DNA of 64,000 nucleotides from Pseudanabaena sp. PCC 6802 (GTDB lineage: Bacteria; Cyanobacteriota; Cyanobacteriia; Pseudanabaenales; Pseudanabaenaceae): contig NZ_KB235910.1 of the NCBI RefSeq assembly GCF_000332175.1, positions 186,001 through 250,000 of the forward strand, read 5' to 3'. Under the pieces are notes generated by a model that saw only the letters and a list, made by a program, of their open reading frames with translations, was not told the origin of the DNA and did not search any database. A program made the position numbers and the translations under genes. Shown here one piece after another: positions 32,982 to 43,800 of this stretch. Each line of letters starts with the position of its first letter. The first letter of the stretch is position 1.

Positions 32982-35234
32982 ATGCTTTCCCAACTCACTA
33001 TTACCAAGAAGACTCGACAACTGGCATTCGATCGCGAGCAATTGTACGCAAAGGGTCTGGAGTACGTCCAGAAATTGTCCAGTCAAATTTGGACGGATTA
33101 TAACGTCCACGATCCAGGTATTACGACGTTGGAGTTGTTATGCTATGCTCTGACAGATTTGAGCGATCGCGCCTCGCTCCCGATTCAAGATTTGCTTGCA
33201 AGCGAAACCAACAATGCCAGGGAAATGAAGAAGCAATTCTTCACAGCGCGCCAAATCTTGCCCAGCCGCCCATTAACGCTTTTAGACTATCGAAAACTAC
33301 TAATCGACATTGATGGTGTCAAAAATGCCTGGTTGCAACCTGCTAGACTGACCTATTATGCCGATACGGTCAGAGGGGAGTTACTGCGGGAGAATCCTCG
33401 CCGACCGGAGATTGTGGAGGTGAATCTAGCTGGTCTGTACGAGGTAAAAATTCAGTATAGCGATGAAATTACCACTGCTGAGGCTCAACAGAATGTAAGC
33501 CAGGCCGTGCAACAGAAATTACATGCAAACCGCAACCTCTGCGAAGACTTTGTTAGTTTTACTGAAGTAGACATCCAGAATTTCCAACTCTGCGCCGAAT
33601 TGGAACTCGTTCCAGATGCAGATGTGACGAGAGTAAATGCAACTATTCTCGATCGCGTACAGGAATACTTATCTCCATCGATTAGATTCTATACTCTAAG
33701 TGAAATGCTAACTCGGCAGAAGGTAGATGGAACTGCCTATACTGTCGATGAAATTTTTGATGGCCCAGCTCTAGAGAACGGTTTTATCGACGATCGCGAA
33801 CTAGCAAATGCTGACTTACGCAGAGAAATTCGCCTCTCGGATATTATCAGCATCATAATGGATATTGATGGGGTGCAAGCAGTTCGCGATATCATCATCA
33901 ATCCCGAAGGAACCGCAGCCCCACTAGCTAATAAATGGCTAATTTCGGTCGATCCAGGAAAGCAAGCTAACTTGAACCCTGCCGTATCGCGTCTGGTCTT
34001 CTACAAACGCAATATGCCAGTCTTACCTGGCAAGGTAGAAGTTACAGAGCCAACTGCTCGATCGCTAACTAACGAGAAAAACGACCTGGATATTCCTTTA
34101 GGAATCTACCAAGAAGCAGGCAATTACTATTCAGTTCAAAACCACTTTCCAGCAATTTACGGACTGAGTGAAGTGGGCTTGAGCAGTACGGCGGACGACA
34201 AGCGAAAAGCACTAGCTTACCAATTGAAAGCCTATCTGCTTTTCTTCGATCAAATCATGGCAAACTACATGTTTCAGTTGAGTCGAGTAAAGGAGTTATT
34301 TTCAATTAATCCCGACGTAAAGCAAACCTATTTCTATCAAGCAGTCCAATCCTTTGCCGATTACACCAAAATCTACGCTGCCAATGCCACAAATGTCATC
34401 GATATCCTGCAAACTCAGAATAGCGATCGCGAAAAAGCTACGGGGTTCAGTCGCCGCAATCGATTTCTCGATCGTTTAATCGCTCGCTTTGCCGAGCGGG
34501 TTCATGACATCGGATATACCATGTACTCAAACTCAGGATCTCAAGCCGAACAAAGTATCGCATATAAATGCAGATTTCTTCAGGATTATCCCACAATTAG
34601 CAGCGATCGCGCCTTAGCCTATGACTATAGCCTCACAGAAGAAAAAGATTTATGGGATTCTGAAAATGTTTCTGGTTTAGAGAAGCGATTAGCAAAACTA
34701 TTAGGCATTTCCAATTACCAACGCAGAAATCTCAGTGAAGGTAGTGAGAGTATTGATGAAGGCATGTATTTGATTGAAAATATATTGCTACGACCCGAGC
34801 GTCCAGACGATCCCTTCCTACCCATTTGCCCTGACCGCAACTGCACTGACTGCGCAGATCTCGATCCCTATTCCTATCGCATCCAGATTATTCTACCAGC
34901 CTATGGTCTACGATTTGGAAAGTTAGAATTAAGACGATTTGCCGAACAAGTAATTCGAGAAGAAACCCCTGCCCATATTCTGCCGAAAATCTGCTGGATT
35001 AGCAAGGAAGATATGACCGTTTTTGAGAAGCTCTATCGCGATTGGATCTACCTCAAAGCGGGAGTAGATACTAGTCAACCACGGGAGAAACTGAGCGCAT
35101 TTATTGACCAATTGTTTGCAGTCAAGAATGTCTATCCCCCTGGTAATTTGCATGAATGCAGCAGCCCTGAAACCCAAGCAAAATTCATTCTCGGACGGAC
35201 TACCCTCGGCACAGAAAATCAACCCAACAAGTAA
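32982..35234 (+). CDS. Baseplate wedge protein, gp7-like (Cis12/Pvc12-like)
   Basis: 750 aa. The N-terminal landmark WTDYNVHDPGITTLELLCYALTDLSDRA is the recurrent DYNxHDPG motif of eCIS Pvc12-type proteins. The rest is mixed. A C-terminal segment with a Cys cluster (CPDRNCTDCADL, residues ~616-627) stands out and could bind metal. It partners with the gp6-like protein encoded immediately upstream. Confidence 0.85.
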   Translation: MLSQLTITKKTRQLAFDREQLYAKGLEYVQKLSSQIWTDYNVHDPGITTLELLCYALTDLSDRASLPIQDLLASETNNAREMKKQFFTARQILPSRPLTLLDYRKLLIDIDGVKNAWLQPARLTYYADTVRGELLRENPRRPEIVEVNLAGLYEVKIQYSDEITTAEAQQNVSQAVQQKLHANRNLCEDFVSFTEVDIQNFQLCAELELVPDADVTRVNATILDRVQEYLSPSIRFYTLSEMLTRQKVDGTAYTVDEIFDGPALENGFIDDRELANADLRREIRLSDIISIIMDIDGVQAVRDIIINPEGTAAPLANKWLISVDPGKQANLNPAVSRLVFYKRNMPVLPGKVEVTEPTARSLTNEKNDLDIPLGIYQEAGNYYSVQNHFPAIYGLSEVGLSSTADDKRKALAYQLKAYLLFFDQIMANYMFQLSRVKELFSINPDVKQTYFYQAVQSFADYTKIYAANATNVIDILQTQNSDREKATGFSRRNRFLDRLIARFAERVHDIGYTMYSNSGSQAEQSIAYKCRFLQDYPTISSDRALAYDYSLTEEKDLWDSENVSGLEKRLAKLLGISNYQRRNLSEGSESIDEGMYLIENILLRPERPDDPFLPICPDRNCTDCADLDPYSYRIQIILPAYGLRFGKLELRRFAEQVIREETPAHILPKICWISKEDMTVFEKLYRDWIYLKAGVDTSQPREKLSAFIDQLFAVKNVYPPGNLHECSSPETQAKFILGRTTLGTENQPNK

Positions 35235-35251
35235 GTACAAGGATTAATGCC

Positions 35252-37909
35252 ATGTCAGAACTTCTCCAAAGCCTTGCCAAAATCGATGTTAACTATAGTG
35301 TCTTTGAGAAAGACCAAGTATTAACGCACGAGCAGCTTAATAGCATAGCCAACTATTTGGATGACCAAAACCGACTAACTCGAATCATGCTTTTAGGTGT
35401 GGGTATTGCCTATGGGTTAAGGGTTTCTATCAATGGCGATACTGTGAAAGTTACGGCTGGGATAGGTGTGCCTACCGATGGCGATTTGCTCTATTTCAAT
35501 CAAGACACTATTTTCGATCGCTTCAAACTCTACGACAAATCCCAGCCAAAATATTCGCTACTTTACCGCGAAGAAGACATGCTTCAGGTTTACGAATTAG
35601 TGCGTCAAGGTAACATCGATGCCGAAGCAGTGAATTTCAACCAATTTGAGACCCAAGTTGGTAAGTCTCGTAGTAGCATGGTAGCTGTTTTGCTGATGGA
35701 AAGCTACATCAAGGATAATGATATATGTTCAGGAACTGATTGCGATAACCTAGGACAGGATTGTCTGAATACTCCTAAGTTATTGCTGGTTGACAAAGCC
35801 GATATTGAGAATTTAAAGCCGACGATCGTCAGTTTGAATGAAGCTGCCAGCAAACTGAATGAGATTATTCCCGAACGAGCGATCGTTCCGAGAACAATTA
35901 ATACTTTTAGCGAACTCACTGCCATTTATAGCACCACTAATAATACTCTTGTTAGGCGCATTGTGGATGAATTGCCAAAACTCTACGCTCTCTGCTCTAC
36001 TTTCTTTAAGGATATCTTTCCCATCGATCCTGCCTGGAAAGGAAAATTAGAAGAAATTAACGCAAATTTTATCCCAGCTAACGGAATTCAGTATTACTAT
36101 GACTTTCTCAAAGATCTGGCTGAAACTCATAACCATTGCTTAGAGCTTTTATTTGGTCAGACAAACTGGAACTGCCCCGATCCTGCCAGTTTCCCAAAAC
36201 ATTTGCTATTGGGCAACTTGATCCCAAATAACGATCCCGATAAAAATCGCACTCCATTTTACCCTTCAGCAATCACCAGTCAACCCAAGGGACAGTTGGA
36301 ACACTTCAAATTTCTCGCGAAAAAACTGGATACACTGATTCAAACGTTTCAAGTACCCAATCCCAACACAGATTCAGAGATTCGCATCACCCCTAGCCTA
36401 TTTGAAGACCAACCATTGGAAGAGAGAGCGATACCCTATTACTACCAGGTCGATGTGGAGAAAAGTAAAGCTTGGAATTATCGCCTGACTCAACGCAAAA
36501 TGGAAGCACGTAATTATTCCTACAATGCCAATCTCTACAGCGGTATAACCAATCCTTTAGCTCTACAAATTGGGCGCTTTCCATTCTTCCGTATTGAAGG
36601 TCATTTAGGTAAAAATGTCGCTAAAACCCTTGATGATATCGAAAAACAGATCGAATCATATAATCTACCCTTCACAGTTCGCGCTGTTCTGCTAGGGCAG
36701 GATAAAACCAAATTAGAAAGGAAACCTGGCATTCGCTACACCGATTTGCATCGCTTTCACTATCTGTTGCGGCAAGATGCCTATCATCAATTGAGTGAAG
36801 TATCGCAGTTTAGTAGTAATTTCCGCAGCGAAGTTAATAATCGGGCAAGCAGTGTTGTGGAACGGAATAATGATGCTGATGGAATTAAGGCGATCGCCAC
36901 TGAAAAAGACAACATATTAAGAAGCAAGGCAACTTTAGCCCAAACAAAACTCCAGGGGAACTATTCAAGCTATACTGCCGATGTTTCTTGGAAGAATGAT
37001 ATGAGTGATGTCTTGAGAACAGCAGGTGAATTCAAACGCAACCTGGGTGATGTTGTCAAAACCGAATTCACTACCCCCTTTGATTCTATAATCGGCAACA
37101 CTCACATTCAGTGGATCGATTGGTTGGATCGAATTATTAAAAATAAAGATGACAAAGAGGAAGAGAAACTCTTGTTCTCTAAATTTATTTCTCAGCATCC
37201 CAGCCTGGAGCACTTTGCTGGAGTCACACGCGGTGGCACCTTTGTCTTGGTTTATGATGGCAATAAAACCGTAGTTGCAGACTTTATGTTGCCCTATTAC
37301 AGTGAAGATAAAGCAGAAGAGGTTCCTGAAGAACCAACTCTAACTAGACCGACAATCAGACCTGAGACAATTATCGATCAAGGAATTCGAGTCACCCCTT
37401 CATTTGGTAAACGCTTCCTGGACTTCAAAGGGGTTATCGAACCAGAATTTACCCAGAAATTCGATCAACAACTCAAATATTTGGATATTTACAAAGGCTT
37501 TGTCGATACTAGCACAAGTATCTTTACAGCCGTGGGCAATATCAAGCCACAAAAATTTACCGATCCCATCCTAGATGTACAAATTCGCGAGATGGCTGTC
37601 GAACGGGAAAAAATCGAGCTACTGAGACAGCGAGAAGACCTGTCAAGGCAGCGCGATCGCGCAGAGCAAGAATTGGCTGCATCGCTAATAGCGATCGCTG
37701 AATATATTGGTAGAGCAGGTATCAGTGTTGCATCGGGAAGTGAAGGAGCGAGAGCCATGCAGTCAGTATCCGAGGGTGCAGTAACTATCAGAGCCTCAAG
37801 AACAAGTCAAACTCTTGAAACTCTAAAAGGAGAATTGGATGGTGTGGCGAGAAGATTTGATAGACAGGATCTAAGAGAAGCTATCGCTCTAATCCTGCGT
37901 TCATTATAA
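35252..37909 (+). CDS. Large unknown eCIS protein with C-terminal coiled coil
   Basis: 885 aa. The N-terminal ~120 residues (YSVFEKDQVLTHEQLNSIANYLDDQNRLTRIMLLGVGIAYGLRV, then GVPTDGDLLYF) look like the tail-associated domain seen in large proteins of cyanobacterial and Bacteroidetes eCIS loci. The middle is helical. Residues ~785-830 form a charged coiled coil (VEREKIELLRQREDLSRQRDRAEQELAAS), followed by a Gly/Ala/Ser stretch. It sits where Pvc13 (fibre) would be encoded but has no fibre-like repeats. It is a candidate for the baseplate periphery or anchoring. Confidence 0.65.
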   Translation: MSELLQSLAKIDVNYSVFEKDQVLTHEQLNSIANYLDDQNRLTRIMLLGVGIAYGLRVSINGDTVKVTAGIGVPTDGDLLYFNQDTIFDRFKLYDKSQPKYSLLYREEDMLQVYELVRQGNIDAEAVNFNQFETQVGKSRSSMVAVLLMESYIKDNDICSGTDCDNLGQDCLNTPKLLLVDKADIENLKPTIVSLNEAASKLNEIIPERAIVPRTINTFSELTAIYSTTNNTLVRRIVDELPKLYALCSTFFKDIFPIDPAWKGKLEEINANFIPANGIQYYYDFLKDLAETHNHCLELLFGQTNWNCPDPASFPKHLLLGNLIPNNDPDKNRTPFYPSAITSQPKGQLEHFKFLAKKLDTLIQTFQVPNPNTDSEIRITPSLFEDQPLEERAIPYYYQVDVEKSKAWNYRLTQRKMEARNYSYNANLYSGITNPLALQIGRFPFFRIEGHLGKNVAKTLDDIEKQIESYNLPFTVRAVLLGQDKTKLERKPGIRYTDLHRFHYLLRQDAYHQLSEVSQFSSNFRSEVNNRASSVVERNNDADGIKAIATEKDNILRSKATLAQTKLQGNYSSYTADVSWKNDMSDVLRTAGEFKRNLGDVVKTEFTTPFDSIIGNTHIQWIDWLDRIIKNKDDKEEEKLLFSKFISQHPSLEHFAGVTRGGTFVLVYDGNKTVVADFMLPYYSEDKAEEVPEEPTLTRPTIRPETIIDQGIRVTPSFGKRFLDFKGVIEPEFTQKFDQQLKYLDIYKGFVDTSTSIFTAVGNIKPQKFTDPILDVQIREMAVEREKIELLRQREDLSRQRDRAEQELAASLIAIAEYIGRAGISVASGSEGARAMQSVSEGAVTIRASRTSQTLETLKGELDGVARRFDRQDLREAIALILRSL

Positions 37910-39478
37910 ATGTTGCAAATTATGGCGAACCTTTCCCATAGAATCCGCAGACTGCGCTGTTTGGTTACTGCTAATAGCCAAACGGAAGCTTTTGCGATTC
38001 GGCAGAACTTGCGCGATCGCTGGCAAGATACCCTGATGCCTGCTTTTGAGGGTGTATTTGACGAAATTGCTAGTGGCGATCGCGTCATTCGCATCCCGAA
38101 GATCGAACTCCACCTCAAAGTTTCTTCCGAGCAGCAACTCCTGGAGGATCTGCCGAGGTTAATCCAACAGCAGATCGAGGAGCAATTCCAGTCATTACAG
38201 CCAATTGATGGAGAAATAATTCCAGCTACTCAATCGAGAGCGACTGAGCAACAGATAACAGTAAAGCAAAACCAGTTTGCTACTTTACTCCACTATTTGC
38301 GGACGGGTTCGTTACCCTGGCACGCAGCGCCTGGCTCAGTATCTGAAGTTGCCACTGACTTTAAAGAACTCTGCCGCACAGAGCGATCGCAACTGATAGA
38401 TTATCTATCCAACCAACTAGAGACTGCACCCTTCTATTTCCGATTGCTTCAACTCTTGTCGGAAACGGAATCGATCGCTCTCGTTAACACTCTCATCAAT
38501 GCCATTTCAGATCGCCTTTCGCCGATCGCGCGCGCAGCAATTACCGACTTCATTCGGTTTGTCTTCGATCCAGATCGGAGTCACCTGACTCGTTATACTC
38601 AATTACACACATTAGCAGCTATTCTGCCAGAGTATTTGGGACGCTCAAAACAAAACCTGAAACCAGACTTTAGTTCCTCCGCCTTCAGTGGAATTATCGA
38701 TAAAGGGTTATCTCAAACGGAACTCGACTACAAAACTTTTATCCCCTCGATGCCTGCGAATTCCAATGTTTTATCCCAACAATCTACTTTAGATCGCGCA
38801 TCCCCTGAAATAATCGATCCCGATACATTGCGATCGCCCCTCAATCCAAACACTATTCATTTATTCCGGGATACAGAGAATATCGATAATCTGTCGAACC
38901 GAAGACCTGATTTGTCCGATCGGGCATTGATTTCCGCACCAGAAATCGACTCAACTGGAGATAAATTCCCTCTCTTTGTCAACTACGCTGGGCTGGTTTT
39001 AATCCACCCATTTATTAGCTCGTTTTTCGCAGCGACTGGCGTGAAAGAAACTGGTAGTAAAGCGATCGCCGCTTCCCAACTAGTTCGTGCTGCCACCCTG
39101 CTCCACTTCCTCGCAACTGGAGAGTCAGAGCTATATGAATACGAACTCGGTTTCATTAAAGTCCTATTAGGGTTAGAACCTGAAATGCCACTCCTGGTCG
39201 AGGCGGGATTAGCGCAGGAGGGCGATCGCAAAGAAGCCAAGACATTATTACAGTCCGTCATCAATTACTGGAGCGCACTCAAAAACACCTCTGTTGATGG
39301 ACTGCGCTCCTCATTTCTACAACGTTCGGGTCTGTTGCGCAAATCAGAAAATGGCTGGAGTCTGCAAGTCGAGCACCAATCCTTCGATATGTTGCTCGAA
39401 CATCTACCCTGGAGTATCAATATTATCAAACTATCATGGATGCAATATCCCCTCTACACCGAATGGCAAACGTTTTAA
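37910..39478 (+). CDS. eCIS tape-measure protein (Cis14/Pvc14-like)
   Basis: 522 aa; the start could also be the ATG at 37922. The family features are FATLLHYLRTGSLPWHA, the NYAGLVLIHPFISSFFAATGV block, AATLLHFLATGE with the ELGFIKVLLGLEPEMPLL stretch, and the C-terminal RSSFLQRSGLLRKSENGWSLQVEHQSFDMLLEHLPWSINIIKLSW. These mark the contractile injection system tape-measure family that sets tube length. Its last 43 bp overlap the ATPase gene, so translation is coupled. Confidence 0.88.
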   Translation: MLQIMANLSHRIRRLRCLVTANSQTEAFAIRQNLRDRWQDTLMPAFEGVFDEIASGDRVIRIPKIELHLKVSSEQQLLEDLPRLIQQQIEEQFQSLQPIDGEIIPATQSRATEQQITVKQNQFATLLHYLRTGSLPWHAAPGSVSEVATDFKELCRTERSQLIDYLSNQLETAPFYFRLLQLLSETESIALVNTLINAISDRLSPIARAAITDFIRFVFDPDRSHLTRYTQLHTLAAILPEYLGRSKQNLKPDFSSSAFSGIIDKGLSQTELDYKTFIPSMPANSNVLSQQSTLDRASPEIIDPDTLRSPLNPNTIHLFRDTENIDNLSNRRPDLSDRALISAPEIDSTGDKFPLFVNYAGLVLIHPFISSFFAATGVKETGSKAIAASQLVRAATLLHFLATGESELYEYELGFIKVLLGLEPEMPLLVEAGLAQEGDRKEAKTLLQSVINYWSALKNTSVDGLRSSFLQRSGLLRKSENGWSLQVEHQSFDMLLEHLPWSINIIKLSWMQYPLYTEWQTF

Positions 39479-40824
39479 CGGATAATGCCCAAGATCTCGA
39501 TCGCGAACTGGATTGGTTTGCTGCAGTCCTGGACGCTCGACTGCGAATATACTTCAAATCAGATCCAGAAGATGAAAACAGCGTAGCATCAATTTTTGAT
39601 ATTCCCCCTCCCGATCTCAGTCATAGCAATTCCTCTTATGCCCAACTGATCCGGCAGCACGATTTTCCCAGCGGCGAACGTTTAGCGATTGTGCTGGCAC
39701 TTATACCTCACATCCGTCCGCAGCTTCTGGATGTACTCTGGACGAAGAATGACGCGATCGCACGCGGTTTTACAGAATTTGGCGGTTTGCAAGGTACTAC
39801 TCATGGCGGCTTCATTCCCACGGGCGAAACCGTTGCTTTTCTGCTAGCTAGCGACGATCTTGCCGATCGCTTCAAACTAATGCGCCTATTTGAAGGCGAC
39901 CATCCCTTCGCTCGTTATAATATCCTCCATCTTGCAACCGTTGCCTTTGGCGAACCTCTGCTCAGCGGTGCTCTAACACTCTCGCGGGAGTATCTATATC
40001 GGTTAACCACTGGGATCGAACACAAGCCCAACTTTAATAGCGAATTTCCTGCTCGCCTGATTGAAACAGGACTCAACTGGGAGCATCTCATATTACCTTC
40101 AGCCACTTTAGAACAGCTTGATGAAATCAAGCATTGGATTTTGTACGGACATATCCTGCTTCAAGATTGGCAGATGTACCACAAGCTACAACCAGGGTTT
40201 ACCAGCTTGTTCTATGGCTCCCCAGGTACGGGTAAAACCTTTTCCGCGTGCCTGCTGGGCAAACACTGCGGCTGCGACGTTTACAAAATCGATCTGAGCG
40301 CGATCGTCTCCAAATATATTGGCGAAACCGAAAAGAATCTAGCAAAAATCTTTGATATGGCAGAGCACAAAAAGTGGATACTGTTCTTTGATGAAGCCGA
40401 TGCCCTGTTTGGCAAACGTACCAAAGTGGATGATTCTCACGATCGCTATGCCAATCAGGAAATTAGTTTCTTACTACAGCGAATTGAAGAGTTCAATGGA
40501 GTTACAATTCTGGCATCTAACCTGAAAGGCAATATTGACGATGCGTTTATTCGTCGCTTCCAATCCATCGTACATTTCCCCATGCCTAAACCTTCCGAGC
40601 GCCAGCGCATCTGGGAACATGCTTTTTCACCTAAAGCTGTGTTGGAAGAGAAGATCGATCTTGCCAGAGTTGCAGAAAAGTACGAACTTTCGGGAGGTGT
40701 CATTATGAATGTCGTGCGATATTCCTCCCTGAAATCGCTCAGCCGCAATGAGAATACGATTTTACTTGAAGATATAGAGGAAGGTATCCGCCGCGAATTA
40801 CTCAAAGAAGGGAGAACTATCTAA
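39436..40824 (+). CDS. eCIS AAA+ ATPase (Cis15/Pvc15-like)
   Basis: 462 aa from the ATG at 39436 (or ATG 39463). The N-terminal ~200 residues are a family-specific helical domain. The AAA+ core has Walker A GSPGTGKT (~residue 260), Walker B ILFFDEADALFG (~318), sensor-1 ILASNLKGN and the arginine finger region DDAFIRRFQSIVHFP. Pvc15-type ATPases are needed for particle assembly or for cargo handling. The effector gene follows 20 bp later. Confidence 0.92.
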   Translation: MDAISPLHRMANVLTDNAQDLDRELDWFAAVLDARLRIYFKSDPEDENSVASIFDIPPPDLSHSNSSYAQLIRQHDFPSGERLAIVLALIPHIRPQLLDVLWTKNDAIARGFTEFGGLQGTTHGGFIPTGETVAFLLASDDLADRFKLMRLFEGDHPFARYNILHLATVAFGEPLLSGALTLSREYLYRLTTGIEHKPNFNSEFPARLIETGLNWEHLILPSATLEQLDEIKHWILYGHILLQDWQMYHKLQPGFTSLFYGSPGTGKTFSACLLGKHCGCDVYKIDLSAIVSKYIGETEKNLAKIFDMAEHKKWILFFDEADALFGKRTKVDDSHDRYANQEISFLLQRIEEFNGVTILASNLKGNIDDAFIRRFQSIVHFPMPKPSERQRIWEHAFSPKAVLEEKIDLARVAEKYELSGGVIMNVVRYSSLKSLSRNENTILLEDIEEGIRRELLKEGRTI

Positions 40825-40844
40825 CTAACCAAGGGATAAAAAGA

Positions 40845-43800
40845 GTGGAAACAGGTCAGTATAAAACCATAAATCGTGCTTCTACCGTGCAAAAGCCAGC
40901 CGCTTCTCTCAAAAGCGTGCAAACTGTCGTGCCAAGAGGCTCGGTGCAGCTACAGTCCATGAAGGTTTCCTCTCCTAAAGATCCAGCGGAAAAAGAAGCC
41001 GATACTACCGCTAAGAAAATTATGCGGATGGCAATACCAGAGAGTTCGATCGCCTACGTCAAAACTGGCAGTGACGGTCTCTTCCGGCAGGTGAAACAGG
41101 AGGAGAAAGACAAGAAAGTACAGACTAAACTGCGATCGCCATACATCAGTCGTTTTGCCGACTCGGGAATCTTCACCCAAAGGAAGCCCGAAGATATAAT
41201 TCAGCGCAAAGCAGAAGGCCAGCCCAACGTTGCCTCTAATGTGGCAGCCGACATTCAAACTAGTATGGCTTCCGGTTCGCCGTTGCCCCTCAGCGTGCGT
41301 CAGTTTATGGAACCGCGTTTCCAAGCCAACTTCAGTAATGTCAAGATTCATACTGGCGATAAGTCTGCGAAATTAAATCGACAATTAAACGCCCAGGCGT
41401 TCACAGTCGGCAATCAAATTTTCTTTGGCAAGGATAAGTTCCAGCCAGAACAATCAGAAGGGAAGGAACTGATTGCTCACGAATTGACCCACACGATCCA
41501 GCAGGGTGCCGCCATCCAGCGGAGCGAAGATGTGGCGATCGCGCAACAATCGCCAACTCAGGTGCAACGCTTGGGACTCAGCGATGCGCTCAACTACTTT
41601 GCCGATAAAGCTAACCTGATTCCTGGGTTCCGAATGTTCACCATTGTGTTGGGCGTGAATCCAATTAATATGAGTTCTGTAGATCGGAGCGCGGCAAATA
41701 TTCTGAGGGCGATCGTAGAATTTATTCCTGGCGGCGGCTTCATCACCCAGGCATTAGATAACCACGGAGTCTTTGAAAAGGTTGGCAACTGGGTCGAACA
41801 GCAAATTCAAACCCTCGGGCTAGTTGGCAGTGTCATCAAACAAGCGATCGCGAAGTTCCTCGACTCCCTCAGTTGGAGCGATATTCTTGACCTTGGCGGA
41901 GTTTGGGAGCGAGCCAAGCGCATCTTTACCGAGCCAATCGATCGCATTATCAATTTTGCTAAAGGACTGATAACCGGAATCCTCAAGTTTGTCAAAGATG
42001 CGATCTTGAAACCACTCGCAGCTCTAGCACAGGGTACGCGGGGCTACGACTTGCTCAAAGCCATCCTCGGTGAAGATCCGATTACGGGCGAACCCGTACC
42101 GCGCAACGCCGACACCCTGATCGGTGGATTTATGAAGTTGATCGGACAAGAGGAAGTCTGGGAAAACATCAAAAAGGGAAATGCGATCGCTCGCGCTTGG
42201 GCTTGGTTCCAGGGTGCACTTGAAGGCTTAATGGGCTTCGTTCGCACTGTTCCGCGCAAGATCGTTGACACCATTACCTCTCTGACAATTCAAGATATCG
42301 TGACTGTGGCTGGGGCTTTCACCAAAATAGTCAGTGCGTTTGTGAATATCGCCACGGATTTCATCAGTTGGGGCATCAAACAAGTTATTAGCCTGTTGGA
42401 AATCCTGTTCTCTGTCGTAGCGCCGGGAGTCATGCCCTACATCAAGAAAGCCCAAGCAGCTTTCACGACGATTATCAAAAATCCCATTGGATTTGTGGGC
42501 AATTTAGTCAGAGCGGGAAAACTAGGTTTCCAGAAATTCGCCGACAATATTCTCGAACATCTGAAGGCTGCCTTAATCAAGTGGATTACAGGGCCGTTGG
42601 GCGAGGCTGGAGTTTATATTCCCCAAGCATTTAGTTTGATCGAAATCGTCAAACTGGTGCTGTCAGTGTTGGGACTAACCTGGCAAAATATTCGCAGCAA
42701 ATTGGTGAAAATAATCCCCGAACCAGTATTGGTTGGTCTTGAAAAAACTGCTGGCATCTTAGTAACGCTGGTGAAAGATGGTCCTGCCGCAGCCTGGGAG
42801 CAAATCAAATCTGAGTTGACCGATCTCAAAGATCAACTGATTGCCCAGGTTACTCAAATGATTACGACTGAGGTTGTGAAGGCGGCAGTGGTGAAATTGG
42901 TGAGCATGCTCAATCCAGCAGGTGCAGTTATCCAGGCAATTATTGCTACTTACAATACCATCACCTTCTTCATCGAAAAAATCAACCAGATCGCCGCTGT
43001 CGTTGCATCCTTTATTGATTCCATTGCTGCTATTGCCGCAGGTCAAATAGACAACGCCGCCAAGAAAGTAGAAATGACAATGGCAAATACCCTCACAGTA
43101 TTGATAGCCTTTTTAGCTAAGTTCGCAGGCTTGGGCAATATCCCCAATAAAGTAGTCGGCATCATCAAGAAAATCCGAGCACCAATTGATAAGGGATTGG
43201 ATAAAATTGTGGGCTGGCTGGGCAATATGTTGAAGAAGTTGAAAGGTGCTATTGTTCAAGCAGGTTTGCCTGAAGATCCACAGGAACGGCTTAAATTGGG
43301 GATGGAAAAAGCCATCAGTGCTGTTAATCTTCTACCAGGAAACGCGATTGGTAAAGCCTTAATAGCTCCTGTTTTAGTACCAATAAAAATTCGTTACGGA
43401 TTTCAACACCTAGAGTCTGAATTACGGGAAGGAAATTGGTGGTTAAAAGGGCAGATAAACCCCTCTATCACTATCAAGACTAGTAAAAAAGCGGGTTCTA
43501 CTGATTCAATCACTCTAAAACCAGGAGCGTGGATTAAATCAAAATTTGTGGATGGAATGTGGGTTGCTCAAATTTCCTCTATTTCTGAAAAGAATGTCAC
43601 GATTTGGTACAACGACGAAAGAAAAGGAAGAGAAATAATTGAACGTGAAGACTTTATTAAACGATTCAAAGCAGGAGATATATCTGAATATGACTATGAT
43701 AAAACCAATCGGGAAAAATATCTTGGATCTAATGTTTCCAGAGATGTATTGTTAGCACAATATAAAGCTGAAGGGACACATTATCAAAAAGTTGGTGGTG

